Shown piece by piece: positions 24,699 through 35,062 of a DNA stretch of 64,000 bases (within the stretch, counting starts at the first letter, position 1; each line of letters starts with the position of its first letter). The DNA lies in NCBI GenBank assembly GCA_026419785.1, contig JAODTK010001355.1, positions 74,501 through 138,500 of the forward strand, read 5' to 3'. A program made the position numbers and the translations under genes. The notes under the pieces are model-generated. The model ran no database searches. It saw nothing but the letters and a program-made list of their open reading frames with translations, and was not told where the DNA came from. This DNA comes from Sclerodactyla briareus. Taxonomy: Eukaryota > Echinodermata > Holothuroidea > Dendrochirotida > Sclerodactylidae.

Positions 24699-25267
24699 TT
24701 ATAGTTTTACCAGCGACATAAAAAGTTGTATAGGCAGATAATTGTCGCACGTACTTGTTCTAACGATGAGGACCCATATCAGTTTATTAAATATGAAAAG
24801 CAATGGTCCTAGAATTGATCCCTGAGGAACGCCACATACAACCGGCACGGGATCAGAAAGAGCCCCATCAATCTGAATTCGCTGGGTTCGACCACAAGGT
24901 AAGGCGTCATCCAAGCACATGTACTTTCCGAACCCCATATAGACCCAACTTGCTTATTGAAATGTCTGATCGGACCAGATCAAAGCTTCTTAATACAGGA
25001 ATACTGTGACTACAAAATACCCTTCGTCGATTGCTTCCCTGCCATTCCGTCGTTGATTTTTAGGAGACTGTCTCGCATGAATGCATTTCCTCCCTGAATC
25101 CTGAATCCTGACTGAGCTGCTCTAAGTAGATCAAATTCATTAAGGTATTTAATCATTGGCATTATGTACGGCTTCTCAATATCTTGGCTTAACACTGGTC
25201 GAATAGCTATAGGCCGATAATTGGAAACGTCAAGGCCGTGAACCGCTTTTGAATATTGGGAGTCCAC
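24699..25267 (-). pseudogene. LINE reverse transcriptase remnant
   Basis: Two RT blocks are clear on the minus strand: NYRPIAIRPVLSQDIEKPY with a following QSGFR (about 25090-25230), and VCGVPQGSILGPLLF (about 24795-24836). These correspond to conserved RT blocks 2 and 4 of non-LTR elements. The region where the YADD catalytic motif should follow reads LSAYTTFYVAGKT, so the two aspartates appear to be lost. Frames shift between blocks. RT copies element RNA into DNA at the nicked target (family knowledge); this copy cannot. Confidence 0.82.
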
Positions 25268-25799
25268 TCGAGCTGGTTTTCGCAGCTAGCTGGAAAAAAC
25301 ATTTGTTTAAATACTTAAATTTATAATGTGACTAATATTTCAACAACTAGCCTTCATTGCTCTTTAGAATTTTAGCACTAAATCCAATCTAGACGTTGCT
25401 TTATTGGGGTCCCAAAGACTTAAATAACCGCATCACGACAAATCTTGTGAGACCAGCGGTCGAATGTCAGCGGGTACCCGACGGGAGCTTATTTGAAATA
25501 TACCATTGTAGTTCATCAAAGTCCTGTGGACCTGCACCCCGAGGCCCCACACCTGGGTTGATACAAGAAGTGAAAAATTTGTTAAGCAATCGCAACCTCC
25601 GGGTACCTTCAATATCTCTATAATCGACTATAACGAAACTAGTGATTGTTGAACTTTCATGTCAGTGTTGTTTGATTGAACATTTCTAGAGCTTCCAAAT
25701 AGCTTTCGAGTTTTCTTCGTGGTCAATTATGGCATCATGGCAATGTTTTGCTCGCACTTTCGGATCATGCCTGTAACTGGTTTTCTATATTGTTTTGAC

Positions 25800-26048
25800 A
25801 AGTGAGGATCTGACTTCTTAGCCCTGTTTCTTCTCTAATTGCATCATTTATTTCGTCATTAAACCAATCCAGTTGAAATTTCTCTTCATTCCCTTTTCAT
25901 TTAAAGGGGCATGTTTATTCCGGATATCAATACATATTTTGCCACGCGGGTAAAGCTTTATCTGGATCGTCCATATGAAACAGTCTGGGCCATGAAGAAG
26001 CCCTCTAAGTCGGTCTCTCCCAAACTCATGTTGGTTTAATATTATCAC
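25800..26048 (-). pseudogene. LINE ORF2 linker between endonuclease and RT
   Basis: The minus strand carries RNKHAPLNEKGMKRNF and, just after a frame break, DWFNDEINDAIREETG (about 25807-25868). The 'KHAPLKxKRxK...PWFNxEI' type phrase is a well-known segment between endonuclease and RT in CR1/L2-like elements. Confidence 0.7.
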
Positions 26049-26095
26049 GCCTTTCTATACTTTATAGCTTGTGTTATTGGTCTTAATTCTCAAGC

Positions 26096-26736
26096 TCACA
26101 TCTGGCGCATGTAAATAATTGGATAATGATCGCTAATTGTAACATGAAGCACACTGAGATTGTTTAACTCGACTTTCATTTGTGGTGTAAATACTTCGTT
26201 CAAGGTTGAAGAATTTTCCGTTTCCCTTGTAGCTTTACCAATCGTTTCAATCCCAGTAGTTCGATATCTTGACCCCAATTACAGTTTCTCCATTCAAACA
26301 AATTGATATGAAAATCACCCATATAACGATTCCAAATCAGAATGACACGGGTTCGTTAGCATCTCCTAAATTATCTGTCCAATCATTTTTGCACAGTTCG
26401 GTCGATATAAACCACACATTAATACATTTCTAACATTTTTAAAGGGAAGTCTACCCAAATTGCTTCGATGGCATCAACCTCAAATGCATACGCCGACACA
26501 AGGTAGTCGTGTTTTACACCTAAACCGCAACACCACCTCTTGTCCCCTATCTCTGTCCCCGGCGAAACAAAACAACCCGGGTATAATTTGATTTTCATGG
26601 TCCTTCAATTGAATCACCAAGAAATGTCTCGTTCAAACCAAAAATGTTGCAAGTATATAATTTATCCGTATATTACTGCTTGTAGTTGGTCTACTTTATT
26701 GAAAAGGCGATTGATGTTAAGAAGGCCGATGTTCAA
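26096..26736 (-). pseudogene. LINE APE-type endonuclease remnant
   Basis: The start LNIGLLNINRLFNKVDQLQ (26679-26736) matches the opening 'NIxSLxNKxxxL' of APE-like endonucleases. Internal traces such as a 'GLYRPN' phrase follow. The closing ISDHYPI lies at about 26112-26135 and corresponds to the catalytic SDHxP motif. Several frameshifts and stops separate them. In active elements this enzyme nicks target DNA to prime reverse transcription. Confidence 0.72.
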
Positions 26737-27037
26737 TTTAATTGTTCACAGTAAACATTCTGTCTGTTCATTGCTAGCCTGTTGTCTTGCTGCTATGGAA
26801 CATATCTATGACGGTTCATTATTCAAGTTAGACTGTAGGGGGGTTTTAGGGGCATCACGTAAGGGGCATAAAAGTTATTTTTTATTACGAATTAAGATAA
26901 GCTTCAATTCAGTAAAGTTTGAACAGTTATTACGTTTCGTTACTGTAGTGCACCTGTCCCTCTTGAGGATAGGGGCAAGGTTGTATGGCGGCCCCTCGCT
27001 TCCTGCCTGCCACTATAGAATGTCCAGCGTGGTGGCC

Positions 27038-27140
27038 ATTTTCGCCTTGTGGCCTCGGCGTCCGCATGCGCTGCACTGAATGGGGTGGTCAAATCTGCAC
27101 ATTTTTTGAGAGTGGTTCTGCTCTCTACAGTTGTATCGTC
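27038..27140 (-). pseudogene. LINE ORF1-like zinc-knuckle remnant
   Basis: One minus-strand frame reads AGRYNCREQNHSQKMCRFDH and then PIQCSACGRRGHKAKM. C-x2-C-x4-H is present, but the expected final cysteine is alanine. Gag-like zinc knuckles occur in ORF1 proteins of non-LTR elements and bind element RNA. Its position just upstream of the endonuclease supports this, but the assignment rests on one motif. Confidence 0.5.
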
Positions 27141-27284
27141 CTGCTCTACGCTTATGTGGAACACAACGCTATGGCAAGATTCCCAGTTTCCTAAGTCGTT
27201 CTTGTGTGACCCGACAATCATTACACTACAAGGAGAAGAATGCCTCATTATTTAAACCGTGGATTGGTCACTACCACCTGCTTG

Positions 27285-27925
27285 TGTCGCCCAGAACTTT
27301 CCATAGGAGGGGGGGGGGGGCGAGGGGGGCACAGACATTCTTCGGGGGCACAAGAATAACTATCTAAGGGTTGCGCGATCGTACAAGAATTTTTGGTTGC
27401 GCAAGCCCCCCCCCCCCCCAAGGACGCGGAATGACCCTCCTCTCCCAGGACGTTTTAGGCATTCATTTCAAGCTTCAAACTGGGCATTTCGCCATCACGA
27501 ATATTGTAATCAGTGGAAAATCTGATCATTTGTCAGACTACGGTCTTCTTTAACTTCCCCGACTTTGACTTTTTGGTCAGAATGTTCCACAATTGTGCCC
27601 AACTACTGTTCACATGCAGTACGCGCGAAACGCGCAATTTTTTTCCGGGTTTTCCCAGCCCCTCTGGCAAAAGATCTCACCGAAAATTTGGGACATTCAA
27701 AGCTAGGCTTCAGCCCAACCATGATATAAGTCGTTTGGCATTCTTTCTTCTCTTTCTTTGCTGATAATTTTTCGTTTTGCCAGAACTATTCAAACTGGGA
27801 GGCGAATCTGGCTCAGAATTATTATCACAAATCTCCTTTGAAGGGGTCAATGGGGGCTAGGTTTTTTTTCAGGGGGAACGTGCTCCCTGCCCCCCCCCCC
27901 CCTCCATTCATTGGCGACGCCACTG
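27285..27925 (+). mobile_element. GC-tract hAT-like element, copy B
   Basis: The end at 27925 reads CAGTGGCGTCGCC on the minus strand followed by a 13-base G tract. The left side carries a decayed version of the same end (cgcccagaactttcc), a G12 tract, 'gggcacagacatt', and a C14 tract. The body shares 'cgttttaggc', 'gcgcgaaacgcgc' and 'ccaaccatgatata' with copy C. It has no coding capacity. Confidence 0.55.
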
Positions 27926-28550
27926 CTCAACCTGGCGGAAAAGCTCCACTCGCAGCAGGGGCGGCGCCAGCGAAGGTTTGGGGGAACGTGACCCTATAGT
28001 AGGACTAGGAGGCTCCACCTTCCCCCTCCCCCCGGTACAAACGGAGAATCTGTCTAGAATCCTACTCGCAGCTCCATCCCGTCATTTAGCCAACATATTG
28101 GTTTTCTCCTCTTTACAGGGCTTTCATATCCGTGGAGTAACGGTGACCTGAAACTTCCACCATCCAGTTTCCCGAGAAGTGGTTAGATCCTGGAGTCTCT
28201 GATCGAGGGGGGATTTAACAATGACGGGTCCCAGAACAGGGTTGGGATTTTTAACACACCTGTCTCGATATCATCTGAGGATTGGTCGAGAAGAAGCCAG
28301 AGTTAATCACTGGTGCTCATCCCGATCAGTACGGCCACGGTTAATTGGAATGAGCCTTATACTTGCTTCTTCCCTGACCCGTAGACTTCAAATCAAGTCC
28401 TCCTTTATGATTGTCATAGACTGAGATCACTGCCATAAACTCTGGTTCGGTCCCTGTTTGGGCTGTCTTGAATAAGCCCTCCCCCTGATAAATTTGCATA
28501 ATTCATGTTTTTTTTTTGGGGACGGGCGGTGTCCATCTTGAAGCTGCTGG

Positions 28551-28593
28551 CAGTGGAGTAGCTACGAATTATTCAGTGCATGGGGGGGGGGGG
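28551..28593 (+). mobile_element. hAT-like terminus fragment
   Basis: CAGTGGAGTAGCTACGAATT followed by a G12 tract (28582-28593) resembles the CAGTGGCGTAGCTA-type terminus of hAT elements. No partner end was found. Confidence 0.3.
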
Positions 28594-28599
28594 TGAAGT

Positions 28600-29518
28600 G
28601 GGATCAATCGATTTGCTATAAGGGGCACCATGTCCACCATCTCATGCGAGCCGCGCAACCGGTCGTTGTAAAGATAATTCGAACGAATGGCAGGAAATGG
28701 TACTTTCCTTATCTATTTTTAAGGAGGTGATGAGTGGCATAGCCCACCATTCTTTTTTCAATTGAATTGGTGGCATGTCAGAAGATTGAAATTGCCCCAA
28801 TCTGAAAAAATGCCGGAAATCAGAATTTCCCTGTAATCATATGTTTCAGATAGCTGTAGTACGAACGACGACACTACCATTGCACGCGGAACGCGTAAAG
28901 CTCACCAACCATATGGGGGAAAATTTCACTCAGCCAAATATTTGATATTCTTTCACTTTGCTTCTTTTTTTTTTTTACTTTTCCTGTTAATTTTGTCATT
29001 TTTTTTTCATAGTAATTTGTAACTTTTTTGTATTCAAAACACCGTGATGCAATTTGGTGCAATATAGATCCCTACCTCTAGTCCGCTTTGGGAGATTGGT
29101 TGAGTTTCACCTGCCACGGTCTCAGTAATTTCGGGATTTTTTTTCTTGGGCATTTTGCATCTCCAGGTGGTCGTTGATGCAAGTTGGTGCAATATGCACA
29201 CCAAAACCAGGAACTGCGCAGGTGGGAAACATCCTGTGCGGGGGTCACGGGGTCTACTGGCATATTACGATCCGCTTTGCTCGTCAATTTTCGATAATCA
29301 CACTTCGTTCACAGCGGAAACTCCCTGCCAAAAGTTGGAATCCGCGCATCCTGAAGTATCCGAAATTTTAATGCATGATCCTACCTTTTGGCGCAGTTAT
29401 CATTATGAGGACACCGCGGGAACAGACAAGACCTCATTCCAGAAAACTGATTTTGAATTTGTCAAAATTCACCCTCCCGAGTTCAACATGACTCTTATTG
29501 TAGGAGATTTGTGAGCTT
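28600..29518. other. Non-coding, nothing firmly recognised
   Basis: Two similar phrases ('gatgcaatttggtgcaatat' near 29046 and 'gatgcaagttggtgcaatat' near 29176) about 130 bp apart suggest a small tandem repeat. The plus frame at 29146-29514 shows no domain. Confidence 0.3.
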
Positions 29519-29917
29519 TCACCATAAAACAGAACGAACACTCGAATTCTCAGCGAGGAAGGGAACCCTGGGGACGCGTGGCCCTGGGGGACCGACTTTC
29601 ATGGCGAGCGGCCCCCATAACCCCCTAGCAGTAGTCACGAGGCCGCCACGGCGTATATACTGGCCCCGTATGAACCAGCGTGACAGCTCCTCTTCAATAC
29701 TTGCTCGCCTCTTTTCAGAAGGAAGCCATGAATCCAGATTCAATCTCTCGCAAAATTCGGTGAACAAGGTCCCTTTCATGCCAGGACTATCCGAGGCAGA
29801 CAAGAATGGCCCCCAAGGGTGCTCCCCTCTTATTGCCATGAGTTCATCAAATCGGAGGAAAGCTGTTGAGTAACCACTTCGAACACGGAACCATAGAGAC
29901 TTTATAGTTTTGAACAT
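29519..29917 (-). CDS. Unidentified 132-codon open frame
   Basis: This is among the longer uninterrupted frames in non-repeat sequence. The peptide has a mixed, protein-like composition (for example GEHPWGPFLSASDSPGMKG and LNLDSWLPSEKRRASIEEE). No domain, signal peptide or clear splice pair is seen, and the plus strand is open here too. A frame this long is close to what chance allows in 64 kb. Function unknown. Confidence 0.12.
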   Translation of the reverse strand: MFKTIKSLWFRVRSGYSTAFLRFDELMAIRGEHPWGPFLSASDSPGMKGTLFTEFCERLNLDSWLPSEKRRASIEEELSRWFIRGQYIRRGGLVTTARGLWGPLAMKVGPPGPRVPRVPFLAENSSVRSVLW

Positions 29918-31099
29918 GCGAAACTAATCCTCACTCGATTCATTCGAGGACAGTGAACACTTGGCGACCATCAGGAGAGTAGTCCTCCTTTACCTCCTCA
30001 CCGACTTCCGATGGATTGCAAGGGAAAGCTGTACATGCCACCAAATCCACTTTATCGAAGTATTGTACGATTTTGCCTTTAATAGTGGAAGTGCCCCCCT
30101 CTATTTTGCAAGTACTCGGCTGTATCATGAAAAAATGCAGTTCAATAATCGTATACAAAATCACTAGTCACAGCATTTCATTTGCAAGTTCCCGATCGGT
30201 TTCGATAATGTTGTACGTCTCAAATTCTGATTTCCCGGTTTAAAGAAGTGGTAACGCCCGCAACACCCAGCAAACCGTTCACAGGCATGACGGTATGACC
30301 AATCGTCTCGTGGTATATCGGGACTAATTAACATCGCCATATATCGTGTGGCGATATCCGTTATAGATATCGAATTGCGATGCGCCGAGTTTTCATCGTG
30401 ACGTCGGGCGAACGCTGCCGTCGGTTTTTTCCCTGGTCGACAACGCCCCTCAAACTACCATTTTTCGCCGGCACTGTTTTCTGTACTGAATGGGCGCGCC
30501 ATTATTTGTCTTTTCGTCACTGCTTATGCATGTGGACACTGCAGTTGATGCGGTTAAAATTCATTTTTGGAGACGTATGAAGGTCTCCCCGGGATTTCAA
30601 CTGATCAGGACCACACGGCTGCAAATTAGTAGTCAGCATCCCTAGCTTACAGAATAGGCCGATAACAACAGACAATGTTTTTCATCATCATATCATATTT
30701 TTAACGGGTCCCTATCGTGAAGTTGTGAAATAGGACACGTTTTATAGCCTATAGCTGCAAACAAGTGAGCACAATACACGACAGAGAGGCTACAAAAAAG
30801 CTTCATGCCTTGTATAATACTTGGGATTTCTCGTTTGACACATTACATCTTGGACCCCCTTGATACGTGTGCGGAAAGATCAGGCAAGTTTTGGTAAATA
30901 GCGGGTGTCAACCAATGAAATATTTTCTAAAATGGCCGATTAATACGCACGAGGGAGACGTGGACGAGTTTATAAACAATGTCACAACGGACAAAGAAGA
31001 CAACTAAAACTAGACCATGTAGGCGGGTACCCCGCCCACGTGTATATCCCCGCAAGGAACAGCCTCTGTGGGACTCGTTTGGAGAAAGCACATTACATT
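29918..31099. other. Non-coding, nothing recognised
   Basis: No domains, and no repeats shared with the rest of the window were noticed. Confidence 0.3.
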
Positions 31100-31420
31100 A
31101 TGACCATTTGACCTCCAGTGACTTTGAAATGCGCCACCTGTTGTTCAGGACCAACTGTAGTCCACATTCTCCAAGTTTTGTTTGAATACGACAAATCGCA
31201 TGGTTGAGGTAAATTTGACCTCCTGTGACCTTCAAATGACCTTCATGTTTTAAGAACTAACAACAGTCTACATCCACCGAGTTTTGTTCAAATCCGACCA
31301 AGTTAGAGAAATCGCGGAAGAAAACCAACACCAATTTAACCTCTGGTGACCTTGAATCGCGAAAGAAACACCAATTTAACCTCTGGTGACCTTGAATCGC
31401 GAAAGAAACACCAATTTTAC
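31100..31420. repeat. Nested minisatellite (about 115 bp and 40 bp periods)
   Basis: A phrase of the type 'tttgacctcctgtgac' recurs at about 31107, 31215 and 31334. Within the last part an exact 40-bp unit (beginning acaccaatttaacc, ending cgcgaaagaa) starts at 31328, 31368 and partly 31408. The identity of the 40-bp units indicates recent expansion. Confidence 0.75.
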
Positions 31421-32131
31421 CCTGAAACAACCGTCCTGTGTTTCGGGACCAAACCAACTTTTGTCCCCCACCACGTTTAAGTGTAAATAAATCGTATAAT
31501 TTCAGTATTTTCGTGTAACACATAGAGGCCTCAGACATGCAGTGATACCCACTTTCGACATCGTCCGATATTTCACCAACGGGACTGTGGTACGCAGTTT
31601 CAGATCAATCAGATGAAGCGTTTAAAGAGTTAATGCGCTGACGCCTAGAGTTTCTAGCGGCGGTGGCGGAGACGACGTCTACACTCCCAAAATCTAATCC
31701 CCGAACACTTAGAAGTATGCGTGAATATAATAAATTACAATTGACCGATTTACTATTGATAATTGTTAAGGCGATACTCAACGTTATGAGTACCATATGG
31801 CTGTATGAGCTGTGACAATATTGAATAACTCTATGCAACACATTTTCGACAGTTGGGGCAAAAATGTAAGTCCTCTTCTGGTTGACTTTTCAGGCCTTAG
31901 AATCGAGTGAAACGTTTGGGAAGTAATGAGAAGATAAGCTACGTTGGATCCTTGTCAAACAGAACGCTCGAGGAAGGATCAATAGAGGGGTCTGATTTCT
32001 TCCAAGCAATCTGGAAAACACAACAAAACACGGGACTGCAATCACCTGATGATCAACTAAAGCAGGCCCGAAAAGAGGAAAATCCTATAGTCAGGTGGTG
32101 CATAGGCGGTTCGTACCACCCCCCTCCCCCT
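31421..32131. other. Non-coding, nothing recognised
   Basis: No coding family or shared repeat noticed. Confidence 0.3.
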
Positions 32132-32283
32132 CCCCCCCCCCCCCCCCCCACTACGTGCGAGCTATTGACCGTGTCCCAGAAAATTGAGCAGCGCCCCATA
32201 GCCTGGGAACCTGTTGATGTGTATGTTTACAACATGCGCTACTGGTTGCGCTGGAGATAGTGAGGGGGGGGGGGGGGGGGGGG
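32132..32283. repeat. Opposed C18 and G20 tracts
   Basis: A C18 tract (32132-32149, preceded by further C-rich blocks interrupted by T) and a G20 tract (32264-32283, followed by AGGGGG) lie about 115 bp apart and are complementary. They could pair as a hairpin, or the G strand could form a quadruplex. Confidence 0.8.
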
Positions 32284-32514
32284 AGGGGGTTTGCCTTGAA
32301 CTGGTGGGTGATGACAAATGTAAATGTAAAATGGCAGGCGTCGGGTGATTGGATTGGTGAATACGTTGATCAAATGGAGAACTGGAAAACAAATGGAGAA
32401 AATGGAGCCTCCTGATCTCGATCCAGCTCTTCTTCTTTCTCCTAATCAGCTCCTCTGGCCCTTTCATCAAGATTTCCCTTACTCGTCTTCCGACAGATCC
32501 AACTTTTGCCCCGG

Positions 32515-33305
32515 TGCGTCTGCAGACTTTCGATTCTGATGAAGGGGGGGGGGGGGGGGAAGGGGGGCAAGACATTTTCCAGGGGCACCAGAATAATATC
32601 TGAGCTGGGCGCCACCACCGGATGGCGCGGAGCGTACCAGAAAAAATGGTCGGAAATTACCTTTCCGGGCGTTTTAGGCCCATGTGCAAATTAGCTTGAA
32701 ATATGGGCATTTTATGATCACAAATTTGTTAACGGTTGTTAAAAATATGACCTCTGTCGGACATCGGTCCTATCGGTGCCCCGATTTTAGCTTTTTGGCA
32801 GATGTTACTTCATTTTTGTTGATATCTTGCATATCTACTTACTCCAGATGTGTGCGCGGCAAACATTTAGGACATTTAGCCAGCCTTAGCTCTACTGTCT
32901 CAACCATGATATAAACGTCATGCCCGAGAGAGCAGGGAACTTACGAGTAAGCGTTCCCTGGAGAAAACCGGCTTTGGGAATCCAAGCAGTCTGATAGCTT
33001 AGGCTACTGCAGTTCCAAATTGTGCGTGGTCGAGGGAGGGGGAAACGGACCGAGGCTAAAGGGTTTAGTACTGTAATAGAAAAGAGGTTGATTGTAGTTT
33101 TCCATGTCGATAAGGAATTGTTGTATAATTTCACCATCACAGATATGTATAAGCTAGGGGGGCAATGATTAAAAAAAATCCCATATAATTTGCGGATATG
33201 ACCTGATGACCGGAGAGCAACGGGACGGATTCCACCACTAGTACCACGCGCGAAGCACGACATTTTTACACTTTTTAGTGCATCCGAGGCAAATTTGGCA
33301 CAAAT
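32515..33305 (+). mobile_element. GC-tract hAT-like element, copy C
   Basis: The left end is a decayed version of the family terminus (gtgcgtctgcagactttcg) followed by G16 (32544-32559). The body shares 'ggggcacaagaata'-type text, 'tttccgggcgttttaggc', 'tctcaaccatgatata', 'gtggtcgagggaggggg' and 'caaatttggcac' with copies A, B and D. It is not coding. Confidence 0.6.
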
Positions 33306-33619
33306 ACTGACTTCTTGTGTGTGATTATAAACGCAACAAATTATATATATATATATAGGCTAGGCCTAATAACTGCTAGTCCAATGCTACAAAACATATT
33401 TTTTTCGAAGAGGAAGTGGCGTCGCGGGGGTGTGGGTGGGGGGGGGGGAGTGGCACGTTACCCCCTCGAAAACCATGTGCCCCCCGTGTGCCGGCCCACA
33501 GTTGAGATTTGTGATTTACGGAGAAAAACAATTCTGTAGTCAGTATAATTCGACCACCAACTTGATATAGATCTGGCTAATTTGTTGTTTTTATGACAAG
33601 AAATAAAGTATTTGTACCA

Positions 33620-35062
33620 ATGTGCTAATTTGCCTCGAATTCACTAAAAGGCAGTGTACGAAGTCCGTGATTCGCGCGTGGTCTAGAAATAATAGTTGGT
33701 GGGCATTCTTTCAGTTGCTCCGTCTCCGAATCTCCGCAAGCTGGGAATGTGCGCCATTGGCCCCACATACATAATCTGTGATGTGAAATAGACAACAACA
33801 TTCTCATTTGACCTTGAAAAAACTACAGTCAACCTCTTTCGGATTACTATTTACTAAGAACCCTATTAGCCTCCTCTCCCCTTTTCTTCCTAGTACTGTC
33901 CACGCGCAATTTGAACTGCAGTACCTAGAGGCTATCATGGATTTCCGATGTATGGATTTCCAACGTTTGCTCTCTCCGGGGAACTTCTACTCGGAAGTTT
34001 CCCGTCTCTATGGCCATGGACGTTCATATCATGGTTGGGACAGAAGAACCGATAACGCTGTTAAATGTCCTAATTTCTTGCTGCATATGAAACCTTTTTG
34101 AAAGGGGGATCCCGTCCCCCCCCCCCTCTTCGCGCTCCGGAAGTGACTTCGACCTGAAATTAACCAGTTAAAGAGGCTAAAATAACCTATTTTTTAAATT
34201 TCTCAAATGTTTCGGATACTTAACAGATAGCTAAACTAGGTTCACACGCATTGGAAAAGTGAATTTGTGTTTCGTTGTCTTCCTGTTTATACAAACATTT
34301 CTGTTTACTCCAAGTGATCCTCCGTCATTTTTAACTTCTAAAAGAAACATTTGAGCTGAATTACTGTGTAACATCAACGAATTTCATTGTTTTTTTATTC
34401 ATTCCTTACCTAATTCGAGTGAACCTTCATCCGATCTCTTAGGTCCACGCGGCAGTGAAAAGATAAACATCTTAGCTCTGCTGTCGTAAAAACTCGTACC
34501 AGTTACGCAGCGTTCACCTCCGTCATTCATTGATGAACTAGTGAGAAAATAATGCAGTTTGCAAATTGTGAGTCCGCTGTGAATTTTCTGTGTGCGTGCA
34601 ATGACCTTGGAGAACTTGGGTTGTCGGGCGGGCGAGTCAGTTGATCAGTAAACTGGTGGAAAAGGTTTCAATATGGATCCTGATTTCTTTTTTCTGGAAT
34701 GTACTCTGGACATCTTGAGAAAAAAACTGGGCGCGATGGCGCAGCATGCAATTGTTGAACTTTCTGGCCAAAAAGTCGGGGCGACGATATGACCGAGGCC
34801 GACAGAATTTCCAAATTTTCTAATGATTCCAAAGTTTGTACCTATATGGACCCATGTTCGTGCGTATGACATAGGCAGGCTGTAGCCTAAAATGCCGGTG
34901 GAAGGCCATTTCCGGTCATCTGGGGGCTTGCACAACTCAACATTTATTGTTGACTCCGGGCAAAAGTATGGCGGCGCTCCGCGCATATAGTATTCTTGTG
35001 CCCCCCTGAAAATGTCTGGGCCCGGCCTGGTCCCCAGGACGAAAAGTCAGGTGACGCCACTC
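33620..35062 (-). mobile_element. GC-tract hAT-like element, copy D, interrupted by an insert
   Basis: It runs opposite to copy C, ending at 35062 with AGTGGCGTCACCTGAC on the minus strand. Left-side text ('gctaatttgcctcgaat', 'tcgcgcgtgg', 'ctacagtcaac', 'tatcatggttgggac') matches copies A and C. Between about 34084 and 34670 it carries roughly 590 bp absent from copy A, so it contains a nested insertion or copy A a deletion. A possible outer left end AGTGGCGTCGCGGG is at about 33415. Not coding. Confidence 0.6.

Larger units (their letters stand above)
23515..27250 (-). mobile_element. Decayed non-LTR retrotransposon (CR1/L2-like LINE), nearly full length
   Basis: Reading down the minus strand the order is: a CCHC-like zinc knuckle (CSACGRRGHKAKM), an APE-type endonuclease, a linker, a reverse transcriptase, a C-terminal domain, and an (AAAT)n tail at 23515-23539. 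This is the layout of the CR1/L2 group. Frameshifts and stops break every part, and the catalytic YADD region of the RT is damaged, so it is a dead copy. It lies between element copies A and B, which point in opposite directions. Clade is inferred from motif style and the simple-repeat tail; a related clade is possible. Confidence 0.8.

Noticed and set aside
26540-27079. 179-codon plus-strand open frame
   Set aside because: It is antisense to the LINE endonuclease and ORF1-like remains on the minus strand and shows no family features.
32162-32575. 137-codon minus frame with proline runs
   Set aside because: The proline runs come from the G20 and G16 tracts; the rest has no domain.
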